A DNA stretch of 64,000 nt from Pseudomonas huaxiensis (GTDB taxonomy: Bacteria > Pseudomonadota > Gammaproteobacteria > Pseudomonadales > Pseudomonadaceae), in assembly GCF_003231275.1 (NCBI RefSeq), contig NZ_QKVL01000024.1, forward strand, positions 34,792 through 98,791, written 5' to 3'. The position numbers and the translations under genes were made by a program. Positions 8,416 through 17,471 of this stretch are shown in pieces. A model generated the notes under the pieces. The model worked only from the letters and a program-made list of their open reading frames with translations. It was not told where the DNA came from and searched no databases. How positions within the stretch are numbered: position 1 is the first letter of the stretch; each line of letters begins with the position of its first letter.

Positions 8416-9567
8416 TTATTCCCCTTTGGCCCCTGCGGTCGCGGCATTGGCCTGGGTTGGCTGGGCAGGCTTGATGTTGGTGGCTTCGCTCACCTTCACT
8501 TCGGCGCCCGGCTTGACGTATTGCAGGCCTTCGGTGATCAGGCGGTCGCCTGGGTTCAGGCCTTCTTCGATCAGCCAGTCACTGCCGACGGTACGGCTGG
8601 CCTTGAGCTGACGCAGCTCGACCTTGTTGTCCTGGTTGACCACCAGGGCGGTCGGCTGGCCTTTCAGGTCGCGGGTCACGCCTTGTTGCGGCGCGAGGAT
8701 GGCGGCGGCGTTCACACCGTTGTTGAGGCGCGCGTGGACGAACATGCCAGGCAGCAGGTTGTGCTCCGGGTTGGGGAACACGGCGCGCAGGGTCACGGAA
8801 CCTGTGGTCTGGTCGACCGAGACTTCGGAGAACTCCAGGCGGCCTTCCTGAGCGTAGGTGCTGCCGTCTTCCAGGTTGAGGGTGACCTTGGCGGCGTTCT
8901 CGCCGACCTTCTGCAGGCGGCCGCTTTCCAGCTCGCGACGCAGCTTGAGCAGCTCGGCCGAGGACTGGGTGACGTCGACGTAGATCGGGTCCAGTTGCTG
9001 GATCACGGCCATGGCGTCGGTCTGGCCGTTGCTGACCAGCGCGCCCTCGGTGAAGTTGGAGCGCCCGATACGGCCGCTCAGCGGCGCGAGGACCTTGGTG
9101 TAGCGCAGGTCGATCTCGGCGCTCTTCAGCGTCGCTTCAGCCTGCAAACGTTTGGCCTGGGCGTCGTCGAATTCCTGGCGGCTGACGGCTTGTTCGGCCA
9201 CCAGCTGCTTGTAGCGCTCGGACAGCGAGCGGGTCGATTGCAGGTTGGCCTTGGCGCTGGCCAGGGTCGCCTCGTAGACCGCCGAGTCAATCTGGTAGAG
9301 CTGCTGGCCGTCTTTGACCTCGCTGCCTTCCTTGAACAGGCGCTTGAGGATGATGCCGTTTACCTGCGGACGCACTTCCGCCACCCGGTACGCAATGGTG
9401 CGACCTGGTAGATCGGAGACGAGGGTATAGGGTTGGGCCTGAAGGGTGACGACGCCGACCTGAGGAATCTGCGCCACGGGCGCCGCTTCTTCCTTTTTAC
9501 AGCCGCTGAGCAGTGTTGCCAGGGCGACGGCGGAAACCAGAGCGGAAACAGCTGGCTTGAGTTGCAT
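8416..9567 (-). CDS. ttgA: RND periplasmic adaptor (TtgA/EmhA, membrane-fusion protein)
   Basis: A 383-residue adaptor that bridges TtgB and TtgC in the periplasm. The lipoprotein signal ends in LATLLSGC (Cys 23). It is followed by a barrel-sandwich/lipoyl half (VRPQVNGIILKRLFKEGSEV), a long alpha-hairpin (about 100-165, starting VYEATLASAKANLQSTRSL), the second lipoyl half, and beta-barrel and membrane-proximal domains. It is the first gene of the operon. The promoter and TtgR operator lie 100-130 bases upstream, shared with the divergent ttgR. Confidence 0.95.
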   Translation of the reverse strand: MQLKPAVSALVSAVALATLLSGCKKEEAAPVAQIPQVGVVTLQAQPYTLVSDLPGRTIAYRVAEVRPQVNGIILKRLFKEGSEVKDGQQLYQIDSAVYEATLASAKANLQSTRSLSERYKQLVAEQAVSRQEFDDAQAKRLQAEATLKSAEIDLRYTKVLAPLSGRIGRSNFTEGALVSNGQTDAMAVIQQLDPIYVDVTQSSAELLKLRRELESGRLQKVGENAAKVTLNLEDGSTYAQEGRLEFSEVSVDQTTGSVTLRAVFPNPEHNLLPGMFVHARLNNGVNAAAILAPQQGVTRDLKGQPTALVVNQDNKVELRQLKASRTVGSDWLIEEGLNPGDRLITEGLQYVKPGAEVKVSEATNIKPAQPTQANAATAGAKGE

Positions 9568-9670
9568 GAAGATCCTCGGGTCAGAAAGAGCTGAAGACGC
9601 TCAAGAGTAATAGAAAACGGGATGTAGGAAAAAACTCTATCCGGCTGGATAAGTAGCATGCTAATGAATA

Positions 9671-9698
9671 TACTTACATTCATGCTTGTTTGTAAACA
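9671..9698. promoter_or_regulatory. TtgR operator in the ttgA-ttgR intergenic region
   Basis: Read on the minus strand, TTTACAAACAAGCATGAATG followed by TAAGTA matches the published P. putida TtgR-binding sequence almost base for base (from memory). TtgR bound here represses both the pump operon and its own gene until a drug or plant phenolic binds it. Confidence 0.85.
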
Positions 9699-9831
9699 CC
9701 CGTTACCTTGTCTTCTCATTGCGCAAGGCACGAAACTAGAACACCCGGAACGCGGCCCCACCCAGGTCGCACCGGATCAGAAATCGGTCGCCCGATGCAG
9801 GTGGCCGGCTCCTTGATGAGGTTGTACTGCC

Positions 9832-10464
9832 ATGGTCCATCGAACCAAAGAGGAAGCTCAGGAAACCCGTAACCAGATCCTCGAAGCTGCGGAAAAAGCC
9901 TTTTACAAGCGCGGGATTGCGCGTACCACCCTTGCCGACATCGCGGAATTGGCTGGCGTGACCCGTGGTGCCATCTACTGGCATTTCGACAATAAAGCCG
10001 AACTGGTGCAGGCCCTGCTCGACAGCCTGCAAGAGCCGCTGGACGCCCTGGCCCAGGCCAGCGAAAGCGAGGACGAACTCGACCCGCTGGGCTGCATGCG
10101 CAAGCTGCTGGTGCAGTTGATGCACCAGATGGCCAGCGACCCGAAGACGCGGCGTATCAATGAAATCCTTCATCACAAATGTGAATTCACCGACGAGATG
10201 TGCGAGATCCGTCTCCAGCGCCAGAGCGCGACCGTCGAGTGTCACGAACGCATCACCCGCTCACTGGGCAACGCCATCAAGCGCGGGCAGTTGCCGACCG
10301 ATGTCGACCCGGAGCGCGCGGCCGTGGCGTTGTTTGCCTACATCGACGGATTGATCCGACGCTGGCTGCTGTTGCCGGACAGTTTTGACCTGTTCAACGA
10401 TGCGGAACGCTGGGTCGATACAGGGCTCGACATGCTGCGCGTGAGCCCGGCCCTGCGCAATTGA
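9832..10464 (+). CDS. ttgR: TetR-family repressor of the efflux pump (TtgR/EmhR)
   Basis: A 210-residue TetR regulator. The N-terminal HTH (residues 10-56, TTLADIAELAGVTRGAIYWH) is the diagnostic AcrR/TtgR recognition helix. The C-terminal ligand pocket includes the RRINEILHHKCEFTDEMCEIR segment conserved in TtgR. It is divergent from ttgABC with a recognisable operator between them. In P. putida the protein leaves the DNA on binding antibiotics, naringenin or phloretin (established knowledge). Confidence 0.95.
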   Translation: MVHRTKEEAQETRNQILEAAEKAFYKRGIARTTLADIAELAGVTRGAIYWHFDNKAELVQALLDSLQEPLDALAQASESEDELDPLGCMRKLLVQLMHQMASDPKTRRINEILHHKCEFTDEMCEIRLQRQSATVECHERITRSLGNAIKRGQLPTDVDPERAAVALFAYIDGLIRRWLLLPDSFDLFNDAERWVDTGLDMLRVSPALRN

Positions 10465-10583
10465 GGTTTTGTGAGCGTTTGTGAATCTTTGTATTTCCAA
10501 TTGAGTTGAGTTGTTTCCGACGCCGGGCTGAGCAAGAATCCGCCTGGCGTCGTCATTATGGGTGCTGGGGTCCAGGTGGATAC

Positions 10584-10595
10584 TTAGCTGGCTAA
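10584..10595. promoter_or_regulatory. Short palindrome upstream of the DMT permease
   Basis: TTAGC-TG-GCTAA lies 27 bases upstream of the permease start, where an operator or promoter element is expected. It is only 12 bases long, so it could arise by chance. Confidence 0.25.
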
Positions 10596-10621
10596 TTAAA
10601 TTTTCTTCATCGAGTCCGCAC

Positions 10622-11506
10622 ATGACCGCGCAGATTCCGTCCCTTCGAGGCGCCGAGCAACCGCTGCGGGGGATTGCCCTGATCTGCCTGGCGGTGCTGC
10701 TGTTCGCCAGCCACGACGCCCTGTCCAAATACCTGTCCGGTTTCTACGCCATCGTCATGGTGGTGTGGGCGCGCTATGTGGTGCACACCCTGTTGATGCT
10801 GGTGGTATTTGTGCCGCGCACCGGGCTGTCGGCGGTGGTGCGCACGCGGCGGCCGCTGCTGCAACTGGCCCGGGCGTTGTGCCTGATCGGCACCAGCCTG
10901 CTGTTCACCACCGGCTTGCGGTATATCCCGCTGGCTGAAGCCACGGCGGTCAACTTTCTCGCGCCGTTGCTGGTGACCGCATTGTCGGTGCCGCTGCTGG
11001 GTGAGCGGGTCAGTCGTGGGCAGTGGATCGCGGTGCTCGCCGGCTTTGTCGGCGTGCTGATCGTGATTCGCCCCGGTGGCGCGCTGTTTACCCCGGCGAT
11101 CCTGCTGCCGCTGGGTTCGGCCTTCTGCTTTGGCTGCTATCAGTTGCTGACCCGCAAGCTCAGCGCCACCGACAGCCCGACCACCAGCAACTTCCTCACC
11201 GGGATCTTCAACAGCCTGATCATGACCGCGCTGGTGCCGTTCTTCTGGAGCGTGCCGACCTTCAGCCACGCCCTGTTCATGCTTTGCCTCGGCACCTGCG
11301 GAATGCTCGGTCACATGCTTCTGACCCAGGCCTTCCGCCATGCCGCGCCGGCGATGCTGGCGCCGTTCAGTTATGGCCAGATTATCTTCGCCGGGATGTT
11401 CGGCTACCTGATCTTCGACCACAGCCCGGACGTCTTTGGCGTAGTCGGCATCTCCATCATCTGCCTCAGCGGCCTGGCCGTGGCCTGGGTGCAGCGACGC
11501 GGTTGA
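10622..11506 (+). CDS. DMT-superfamily (EamA) permease
   Basis: A 294-residue inner-membrane protein with ten predicted TM helices arranged as two EamA repeats (about 15-145 and 155-290). The first repeat contains the typical 'FASHDALSKYL' entry and the second the 'GERVSRGQWIAVLAGFVGVL' junction. Such carriers export amino acids or metabolites, and the substrate is not readable. The start at 10622 was chosen because the hydrophobic core then begins at the usual position; the longer frame from 10562 adds 20 unlikely residues. It converges with the MFS gene, with only 7 bases between the stops. Confidence 0.8.
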   Translation: MTAQIPSLRGAEQPLRGIALICLAVLLFASHDALSKYLSGFYAIVMVVWARYVVHTLLMLVVFVPRTGLSAVVRTRRPLLQLARALCLIGTSLLFTTGLRYIPLAEATAVNFLAPLLVTALSVPLLGERVSRGQWIAVLAGFVGVLIVIRPGGALFTPAILLPLGSAFCFGCYQLLTRKLSATDSPTTSNFLTGIFNSLIMTALVPFFWSVPTFSHALFMLCLGTCGMLGHMLLTQAFRHAAPAMLAPFSYGQIIFAGMFGYLIFDHSPDVFGVVGISIICLSGLAVAWVQRRG

Positions 11507-11513
11507 ACGTCGG

Positions 11514-12968
11514 TCAGTGACCGCGCAGCTCGCGATTGGGCAAGGCCAGCGCCGCCGCCAGGCCGAACAGCGAAATCGCCGCACTGCCCAGCAACAGGTT
11601 GCGGAACGTAACCGACAGCTCGGCCTGCACCGCCAGGCTCGCCTCACCGGTGCGCAGGCTACCAAGTAGCGCTTCGCCCGCAAGGGTGTAGCCGCCGTCT
11701 TGCAACATCGCCAGCAACAAGGCCGACATAAGGGCCACGCCTACTGCGCCGCCGAGCGAGCGAAACAGGTTGGTTGTGCTGGTGGCGACGCCGATGTCCT
11801 GCTGTTGCACCGCACTTTGGGTCGCCACCAGCGAGGTCGGGAACTGGGTGCCGGAAGCGATGCCGGTCAGCAGCATGAACAGCCCGCTGAGCAGGCCGGA
11901 GGAGGGTGGGCTCAGCGCCATGCCGACAATCGACAGCGGCATCAGCACGCTGCCGAAGAGAATCTGTGGCTTGAAGCGGCCGGTCATGTTGGTCAGGCGA
12001 CCGGCGCAGTAAGCCCCGATCGGCAGGCCCATGGCCAGCGGCAGCAGGTGCAGCGCGGCGCTGTCGGCACCGGCGCCGGTGATGCTCTGGTAGCGCAGCG
12101 GCATCAGCATGGTCAGCGAAATGGCCTGGAAGCTGGTGAAGAAGATGGTGCACCAGCACAGCACCGCGACCCGGTTGCCAAACAGCTTCAGCGGCAGCAG
12201 CGGTTCCGGCGCGCGGCGTTCATAGAGCACGAACAGCGTCAGACCGAACAGCGCGGCCGCCAATAGCGCCAGCACCGCCTGGCTGTGCCACGGGTGGCCC
12301 TGGCCGATCAGGGTGATGGCGAGCAGCAGGCCAGTGAGGCCGAGGATCAACAGCAAGGCGCCGGGATAATCGACCTTGGCCTGACGCTGCGGAGTCGCCA
12401 GCCCGCGCAGGCTGTTGCGGGTCACCCACCAGGCGGTCAGGCCCAGCGGCAGGTTCAGCCAGAACACCCAGCGCCACGACAGGTACTCGGTCAGCAGGCC
12501 ACCGAGCACCGGCCCGGCCACACTCGCCGCCGCGTACATGCTGCTGAAGTAGCCCTGATAGCGCCCGCGTTCCCGAGGCGGCACCAGATCGCCGAGGATC
12601 GCCTGACTGACCGAGACCATGCCGCCAGCGCCGATGCCTTGCAGTACCCGCGCCAGCACCAGTTGTTCCATGTTCTGGGCGGCGGCGCAGAACACCGAAG
12701 CGAGAGTAAAGATCGCCGTGCCGGACAGGATCATCCGTCGCCGCCCATACAAATCGCCGAGCTTGCCGTAGATCGGCGTGGCCACGGTCATCGCCACCAT
12801 GTAGCCGGAGATCACCCAGGCCAGCAGGCCAACATCGTTGAATTGCGCGGAGATCGCCGGCATCGATACGGCGATGATGGTCTGGTCGAGGGCGCCGAGG
12901 AAGATGGCCAGCATCAGCGCGACGAGGACGGTCTTGATGGCGGGTTGGGGTGTGCTCAGTTGGGTCAC
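11514..12968 (-). CDS. MFS drug exporter, DHA2 family (14 TM, EmrB/QacA-like)
   Basis: A 484-residue 14-TM proton-driven exporter. TM1 carries the DHA2 motif LDQTIIAVSMPAI. Motif A appears as GKLGDLYGRRRM after TM2 (about residues 70-81) and motif C in TM5 as GPVLGGLLTEYLSWRWVFWLNLP. It lies 92 bases downstream of pobA on the same strand, so it may be cotranscribed with it and could handle aromatic acids or their analogues; this is inference from position only. No adaptor (EmrA-like) gene is adjacent. Confidence 0.85.
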   Translation of the reverse strand: MTQLSTPQPAIKTVLVALMLAIFLGALDQTIIAVSMPAISAQFNDVGLLAWVISGYMVAMTVATPIYGKLGDLYGRRRMILSGTAIFTLASVFCAAAQNMEQLVLARVLQGIGAGGMVSVSQAILGDLVPPRERGRYQGYFSSMYAAASVAGPVLGGLLTEYLSWRWVFWLNLPLGLTAWWVTRNSLRGLATPQRQAKVDYPGALLLILGLTGLLLAITLIGQGHPWHSQAVLALLAAALFGLTLFVLYERRAPEPLLPLKLFGNRVAVLCWCTIFFTSFQAISLTMLMPLRYQSITGAGADSAALHLLPLAMGLPIGAYCAGRLTNMTGRFKPQILFGSVLMPLSIVGMALSPPSSGLLSGLFMLLTGIASGTQFPTSLVATQSAVQQQDIGVATSTTNLFRSLGGAVGVALMSALLLAMLQDGGYTLAGEALLGSLRTGEASLAVQAELSVTFRNLLLGSAAISLFGLAAALALPNRELRGH

Positions 12969-13060
12969 GGCAGGCTCGTTACTTATTGGAGTCTTCAGGA
13001 CCGCAGCGATGAGGCCCTGAAGATCGAAGCAAAGTATGTCCGAGTCTATCCGATAGCTTG

Positions 13061-14251
13061 CTAAGCGTCTGCAATGGCCTCGTAAGGCAGCCCGACGTAG
13101 TTTTCCGCCAGGGTCTTGCGCCCCGCCTCGGAGCTGACGAAGTAATCCAGTTCAGTCTGCTGGATGCGCTGGCTGAACGGGTCGCTGTCAGGGAAGCGGT
13201 GCAGGATCGAGGTCATCCACCACGAGAAGCGTTCGGCCTTCCAGATCCGCCGCAGGCAGATGGACGAGTATTGCTCCAGCAAGTCGGTGCGGCCTTCGGC
13301 GTAGACCCGGCGCAGGATGTTGAACAAGGTGCTGACGTCACTCGCGGCCAGGTTCAGGCCCTTGGCGCCGGTTGGCGGGACGATGTGCGCGGCGTCGCCG
13401 ACGAGGAACATCCGTCCGTACTGCATCGGTTCGACCACGAAGCTGCGCAGCGGCGCGATGCTCTTTTCGATCGACGGCCCGGTCACCAGGCGTTCGGCGA
13501 GGTCGGCGGGCAGGCGGGTCTTGAGTTCGTCCCAGAAGCGCTCGTCGGACCAGTCCTCGACTTTCTCTTCGGCACCCACTTGAACGTAGTAACGGGTGCG
13601 GGTCGGCGAACGCATGCTGCACAGGGCGAAGCCGCGCTCGTGGCGGGCGTAGACCAGTTCGTCGTTGACCGGCGGGGTGTCGGCGAGGATGCCCAGCCAG
13701 CCGAACGGGTAGACCCGCTCGAACACCTTCAGCGCATCGGCCGGGATCGATTGCCGGGCGACGCCGTGGTAGCCATCGCAGCCGGCAATGTAGTCGCAGT
13801 CCAGGCGATGCACCTGGCCGTCTTTCTCGTAGGTCAGCCAGGGCTGCTCGGACTTCGGTTCATGAGGCTGTACGTTTGTCGCCTCATAGACAGTGACGGC
13901 GCCGCAGGCTTGGCGAGCGGCCATCAGGTCGCGGGTGACTTCGGTCTGGCCGTAAATCATCACGCCCTGGCCGCCGGTCAGGCCCTTGAGGTCGATGTGT
14001 TCGCGGCGACCGTCGAAGGCCAGTTCGAAACCATCATGGGGCAGGCCTTCGGCGTCCATGCGCTCGCCAACCCCGGCCTCGCGCAGCAGGTCGACCATGC
14101 CTTGTTCCAGCACGCCGGCACGGATGCGGCCGAGCACGTAGTCAGGGCTCTGGCGTTCGACGATGACGTTGGAAATCCCGGCGTTGTGCAGCAACTGGCC
14201 GAGCAGGAGACCGGACGGACCGGCACCGATGATTGCGACTTGAGTTTTCAT
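13061..14251 (-). CDS. pobA: p-Hydroxybenzoate 3-monooxygenase PobA
   Basis: A 396-residue FAD-dependent monooxygenase converting 4-hydroxybenzoate, NADPH and O2 to protocatechuate, which enters the beta-ketoadipate pathway. The FAD dinucleotide motif GAGPSG is at 9-14. The second FAD motif GDAAHIVPPTGAKGLNLA spans 285-302. The substrate-site residues Y201, S212, R214, Y222, P293 and Y385 all fall at the numbers known for the P. fluorescens enzyme, making this one of the firmest calls in the window. It is divergent from the AraC-type activator pobR. Confidence 0.98.
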   Translation of the reverse strand: MKTQVAIIGAGPSGLLLGQLLHNAGISNVIVERQSPDYVLGRIRAGVLEQGMVDLLREAGVGERMDAEGLPHDGFELAFDGRREHIDLKGLTGGQGVMIYGQTEVTRDLMAARQACGAVTVYEATNVQPHEPKSEQPWLTYEKDGQVHRLDCDYIAGCDGYHGVARQSIPADALKVFERVYPFGWLGILADTPPVNDELVYARHERGFALCSMRSPTRTRYYVQVGAEEKVEDWSDERFWDELKTRLPADLAERLVTGPSIEKSIAPLRSFVVEPMQYGRMFLVGDAAHIVPPTGAKGLNLAASDVSTLFNILRRVYAEGRTDLLEQYSSICLRRIWKAERFSWWMTSILHRFPDSDPFSQRIQQTELDYFVSSEAGRKTLAENYVGLPYEAIADA

Positions 14252-14416
14252 TGTTATTGTCCCAGGCAGCTTCAGCTGAACGCCGAAGGCATCTTATAGT
14301 GGTGAGCGCCTGTATTTTTCGCCTGTAATAGCGGCGGAAGAAGGGATAAAGGCACAGCAAAACTGTACTTTTCGCCAATACGGGCGATTATCGGGCATTC
14401 ACCCAAGGGGCGGACG

Positions 14417-15313
14417 ATGGTGGCAAAAGCGGCGATTCCGGTGTTCAAGCTCTACGGCGAGTCCCTCGACTGGCCGACCCCCGATCTGCTCCACAGCGAG
14501 TCGATCCCGGCCCGCAGCCGCTTGCACCATTGGGAAATCGAGCCGCACCGGCACGCCGATCTGTGCCAGTTGCTGTTCCTTTACCGGGGCACCGCCGAGG
14601 TGGAACTGGAAGGCCAGGCGCGCACTCTGCGCGAGCCGGCGCTGCAAGTGGTGCCGCCGCTGTGCGTGCACGGTTTTCGTTTTTCCGAGGATGTCGACGG
14701 CTATGTGGTGACCCTCGCCGCGCCGCTGGTGGCCTTGCTCCACCAGCAATTGGGTAGCGCTCCGGCGCCGTTGACTCAGGCCGGCACCTGGCTGGCCGGC
14801 GCCGATGCCGACTATCTCTACAGCCTGTTCAGCACCTTGCAGGCCGAATACCAGACCGACCAGCCGGGCCGCGATCTGCAACTGCGTTCGATCATCAACC
14901 TGCTGGTGGTGTGGATCAGCCGCCGACACCTGCAACGCCAGGCTGGTGCGCAGGTGCCCGAGCGCGGCCGCGAGCAGTTGCGCCGTTTCAATCAATTGGT
15001 GGAACACAGCTTTCGCCAGCACCCCGCGGTGGAGGACCTGGCGCATCAGGTGGGGGTTTCGGTGACGTCGCTGAACACCCTCTGCCGCGAACTGGCCGGG
15101 CAGTCGGCGCTGCAGATCATTCACCAGCGGCTGTTGCTGGAGGCCAAGCGCGAGCTGATCTACACCACCCTGAGCATCAACCAGTTGGCGGACAGCCTGG
15201 GGTTCGCCGATCCGGCGTATTTCTCGCGGTTCTTCCGCCGTCTGACGGGCTTGTCACCCCGGGCCTTTCGCCAGCGCGAACCCAACGAGACCGGGCTTAC
15301 CTCAGCGCACTGA
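14417..15313 (+). CDS. pobR: AraC/XylS-family activator of pobA (PobR/PobC)
   Basis: A 298-residue regulator. The N-terminal cupin-like sensing domain contains the metal-site-like string HRHADLCQLLFLYRG, and the C-terminal double HTH (about 195-290) ends in 'LGFADPAYFSRFFRRLTGLSPRAFRQR'. It is divergent from pobA with 165 bases between the starts. In Pseudomonas, PobR is of AraC type and responds to 4-hydroxybenzoate, unlike the IclR-type PobR of Acinetobacter (established knowledge). The last 17 bases overlap a small opposite-strand gene. Confidence 0.85.
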   Translation: MVAKAAIPVFKLYGESLDWPTPDLLHSESIPARSRLHHWEIEPHRHADLCQLLFLYRGTAEVELEGQARTLREPALQVVPPLCVHGFRFSEDVDGYVVTLAAPLVALLHQQLGSAPAPLTQAGTWLAGADADYLYSLFSTLQAEYQTDQPGRDLQLRSIINLLVVWISRRHLQRQAGAQVPERGREQLRRFNQLVEHSFRQHPAVEDLAHQVGVSVTSLNTLCRELAGQSALQIIHQRLLLEAKRELIYTTLSINQLADSLGFADPAYFSRFFRRLTGLSPRAFRQREPNETGLTSAH

Positions 15314-15470
15314 GGGTGGCGGTGTGCGGCACGCAGTGGGCGAGGCCGCAACTGGCGGCGGACCACGGCTGGTTACGGGTCTGCTCGACCCGGTAGGCAG
15401 CAGTTGCATAAAGCCCCATGACGGCGACGATACCCAGGACGATGGCGCATTTTGCGGTTTTGACACCCAT
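15297..15470 (-). CDS. 57-residue predicted membrane miniprotein
   Basis: MGVKTAKCAIVLGIVAVMGL opens a 57-residue protein with one N-terminal TM helix (about 7-26) and a short tail containing two cysteines (41, 46). A strong Shine-Dalgarno (GGAGGT, 9 bases before the ATG at 15470) supports real translation; the upstream start at 15497 has none. Its 3' end runs 17 bases into the end of pobR on the opposite strand. No family is recognised; it could be a signal-anchored small protein of the envelope. Confidence 0.6.
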   Translation of the reverse strand: MGVKTAKCAIVLGIVAVMGLYATAAYRVEQTRNQPWSAASCGLAHCVPHTATLSALR

Positions 15471-15547
15471 GATGCTGACCTCCGGCGACCAACACATGCT
15501 GTTACTCGCATGTTGCTACGAGGATAGTCCAGCACCGCGCAAGTTGC

Positions 15548-16456
15548 TCAGGCCAGCGCCTGGTCCCATTCCGGGATGTCGGTGAAACGCTCGGCGAGGA
15601 AGTCCAGCATGCTGCGCAGCGTCGCCGGCATGTGCTTGCGTGAGGTGTACACGGCGTAGAGGTTCAGCGGCATGGGTCTGGCGTCGGGCAGCAGGCGGAT
15701 CAGTTCGCCGTTACGCAGTTTTCCGGCCGACAAGTAAGTCGGCAGCATGGCGATGCCGGCACCAGCGAGAGTTGCCTGTTGCAGGGTCAGTGCCTCGTTG
15801 GCGCTGATGTTGCCGTGCACCGGCACCGCGACGTTCTCGCCGGCCACCTCGAAGTGCCAGAGGCTGCGGCCGAAGTAGGAGTGGGTCAGGCAGTTGTGGT
15901 TGCTCAGTTCCTCCACCCGCGTTGGCACAGGGTGTCGCCGCAGGTACTCGGGCGAGGCGCAGATCACCGAATTACAGACGCTCAGGCGCCGGGCGATCAG
16001 GTTCGGGTCGATATCGTTGCTGGTGCGGATCGCCAGGTCGATGCGCTCATCCACCAGATTCACGGTGCGGTCGAGCATCTGCAGTTCGATCTTCACCAGC
16101 GGGTAGCGTTTGACGTACTCGGCCACCGCGTCCACCAGTTGCGCCTGGCCGAACGAGGTACTGACGCTGATCCGCAGCTCGCCGCGCGGTGCCTCGTCCG
16201 GGGTGCTGACGGCCGCCTGCAGGTCGCCGGCAAGGTCGAGCATCTGCCGGCAGCGCGGGAGAATTTCGTTACCGGCGGCGGTCAGGCTCAGCTTGCGCGT
16301 GGTGCGCTGCATCAGGCGTGCGCCGACCCAGTTCTCCAGGTCCGCCAGATAGCGTGAGATCACTGGGCGCGACATGTCCAGATGGTCGGCGGCGGCCGAT
16401 TGGCTGCCCAGGTCGACGACGGTGACGAAGACCCGCATTGCGGTAAGACGGTCCAT
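15548..16456 (-). CDS. LysR-family transcriptional regulator
   Basis: A 302-residue LysR protein of the CrgA/DsdC-like subgroup. The HTH (MDRLTAMRVFVTVVDLGSQS and following, residues 1-60, with DMSRPVISRYLADLE as recognition helix) is followed by an effector-binding domain (about 90-295, SFGQAQLVDAVAEY). It is divergent from the metallo-beta-lactamase-fold gene at 16559, with about 100 bases between starts. By the usual LysR arrangement it probably controls that gene and the following NAD(P)-binding gene. The inducer is unknown. Confidence 0.85.
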   Translation of the reverse strand: MDRLTAMRVFVTVVDLGSQSAAADHLDMSRPVISRYLADLENWVGARLMQRTTRKLSLTAAGNEILPRCRQMLDLAGDLQAAVSTPDEAPRGELRISVSTSFGQAQLVDAVAEYVKRYPLVKIELQMLDRTVNLVDERIDLAIRTSNDIDPNLIARRLSVCNSVICASPEYLRRHPVPTRVEELSNHNCLTHSYFGRSLWHFEVAGENVAVPVHGNISANEALTLQQATLAGAGIAMLPTYLSAGKLRNGELIRLLPDARPMPLNLYAVYTSRKHMPATLRSMLDFLAERFTDIPEWDQALA

Positions 16457-16558
16457 GATTTGCCCGATTCTTGAAACAAACTATGTCCAAGCATCGCATT
16501 TTTTGCGACGAATCGCGCAACTAAGCTGTGAGCCATTGCCCCTCACTGGAATTTCCCG

Positions 16559-17443
16559 ATGCTTCGCCTCTTCTCGCCACGCCGGCTGTTGCTGGCCCTG
16601 TTTGCTCTTCTCTGGATCGCCCGCGCCAACGCGGCGGGTGCGCCGCTGGAACTGACGGTCTACAACCCGGGGACCGATGCGTTGTTCCCGGTCAGTTCGG
16701 TGATCGTTGCCGGCCAGCACGACGCCATTCTGGTAGACGCCCAATTCGGCAAGGCCCAGGCCGAGCAGGTGGTGGACAAGCTGCGCGCCAGCGGCAAACA
16801 CCTGACCACCATCTACATCAGCCACGGCGACCCGGACTACTACTTCGGCCTCGACACCCTGGTCAGCGCCTTCCCTGACGCCCGCGTGGTCGCCAGCGCG
16901 CCGACCGTCGAGCACATCAAGAAGACCATGGACGCCAAGCTCGCCTACTGGGGCCCGCAAATGGGCAGCGACAAACCGCAGCGGCTGATCGTGCCGCAGG
17001 TGCTGGACGGTGATCGCTTGCTGCTGGAAGGCCAGGCGCTGCAAGTGATCGGCCTCGAAGGTCCGCAGCCGGATCGCAGCTTCGTCTGGATTCCGTCGAT
17101 CAAGGCGGTGGTGGGCGGCATCCTCGTGGCGGAAAACCTGCACGTGTGGATGGCTGATACCCAGACCGCGCAATCCCACGCCGACTGGCTGACGGGCTTG
17201 CAGCGTATCGAAAACCTGCACCCGGTCACCGTGGTGCCGGGCCATTTCCTGGGTAAAAACAGCGGTTCGCTGGACGCGGTGCGCTTTACTGCGGGATACA
17301 TTCGCGCCTTCGATGAAGAAAGCGCCCGCACCGCCAATGCCGCCGCTCTGACGGCGGCGATGAAGCAACGTTACCCGGGCCTGGCCGAGGAAAGCTCCCT
17401 GGAGCTGGGAGCCAAGGTCGCCAAGGGCGAAATGCAGTGGTAA
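16559..17443 (+). CDS. Secreted metallo-beta-lactamase-fold protein (Vmh-like) with altered metal motif
   Basis: A 294-residue protein with a signal peptide (cleavage near ARANA-AG, residue 25) and an MBL fold (about 35-260). The canonical HxHxDH zinc motif is replaced by H89-G-D91-P-D93-Y94 in YISHGDPDYYFGL, and later ligand regions survive only partly (VVPGHFLG). The protein may bind one metal, use different ligands, or be a non-hydrolytic relative. It is followed 28 bases later by an NAD(P)-binding gene and is probably controlled by the divergent LysR. Substrate unknown. Confidence 0.75.
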   Translation: MLRLFSPRRLLLALFALLWIARANAAGAPLELTVYNPGTDALFPVSSVIVAGQHDAILVDAQFGKAQAEQVVDKLRASGKHLTTIYISHGDPDYYFGLDTLVSAFPDARVVASAPTVEHIKKTMDAKLAYWGPQMGSDKPQRLIVPQVLDGDRLLLEGQALQVIGLEGPQPDRSFVWIPSIKAVVGGILVAENLHVWMADTQTAQSHADWLTGLQRIENLHPVTVVPGHFLGKNSGSLDAVRFTAGYIRAFDEESARTANAAALTAAMKQRYPGLAEESSLELGAKVAKGEMQW

Positions 17444-17471
17444 GTCATTCAATCCTGATCGGAGGTGTTTC

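Noticed and set aside
7387..9411. 674-codon plus-strand frame across ttgB and ttgA
   Set aside because: It spans two genuine genes on the other strand and reads as Gly/Val/His-rich shadow sequence without domains.
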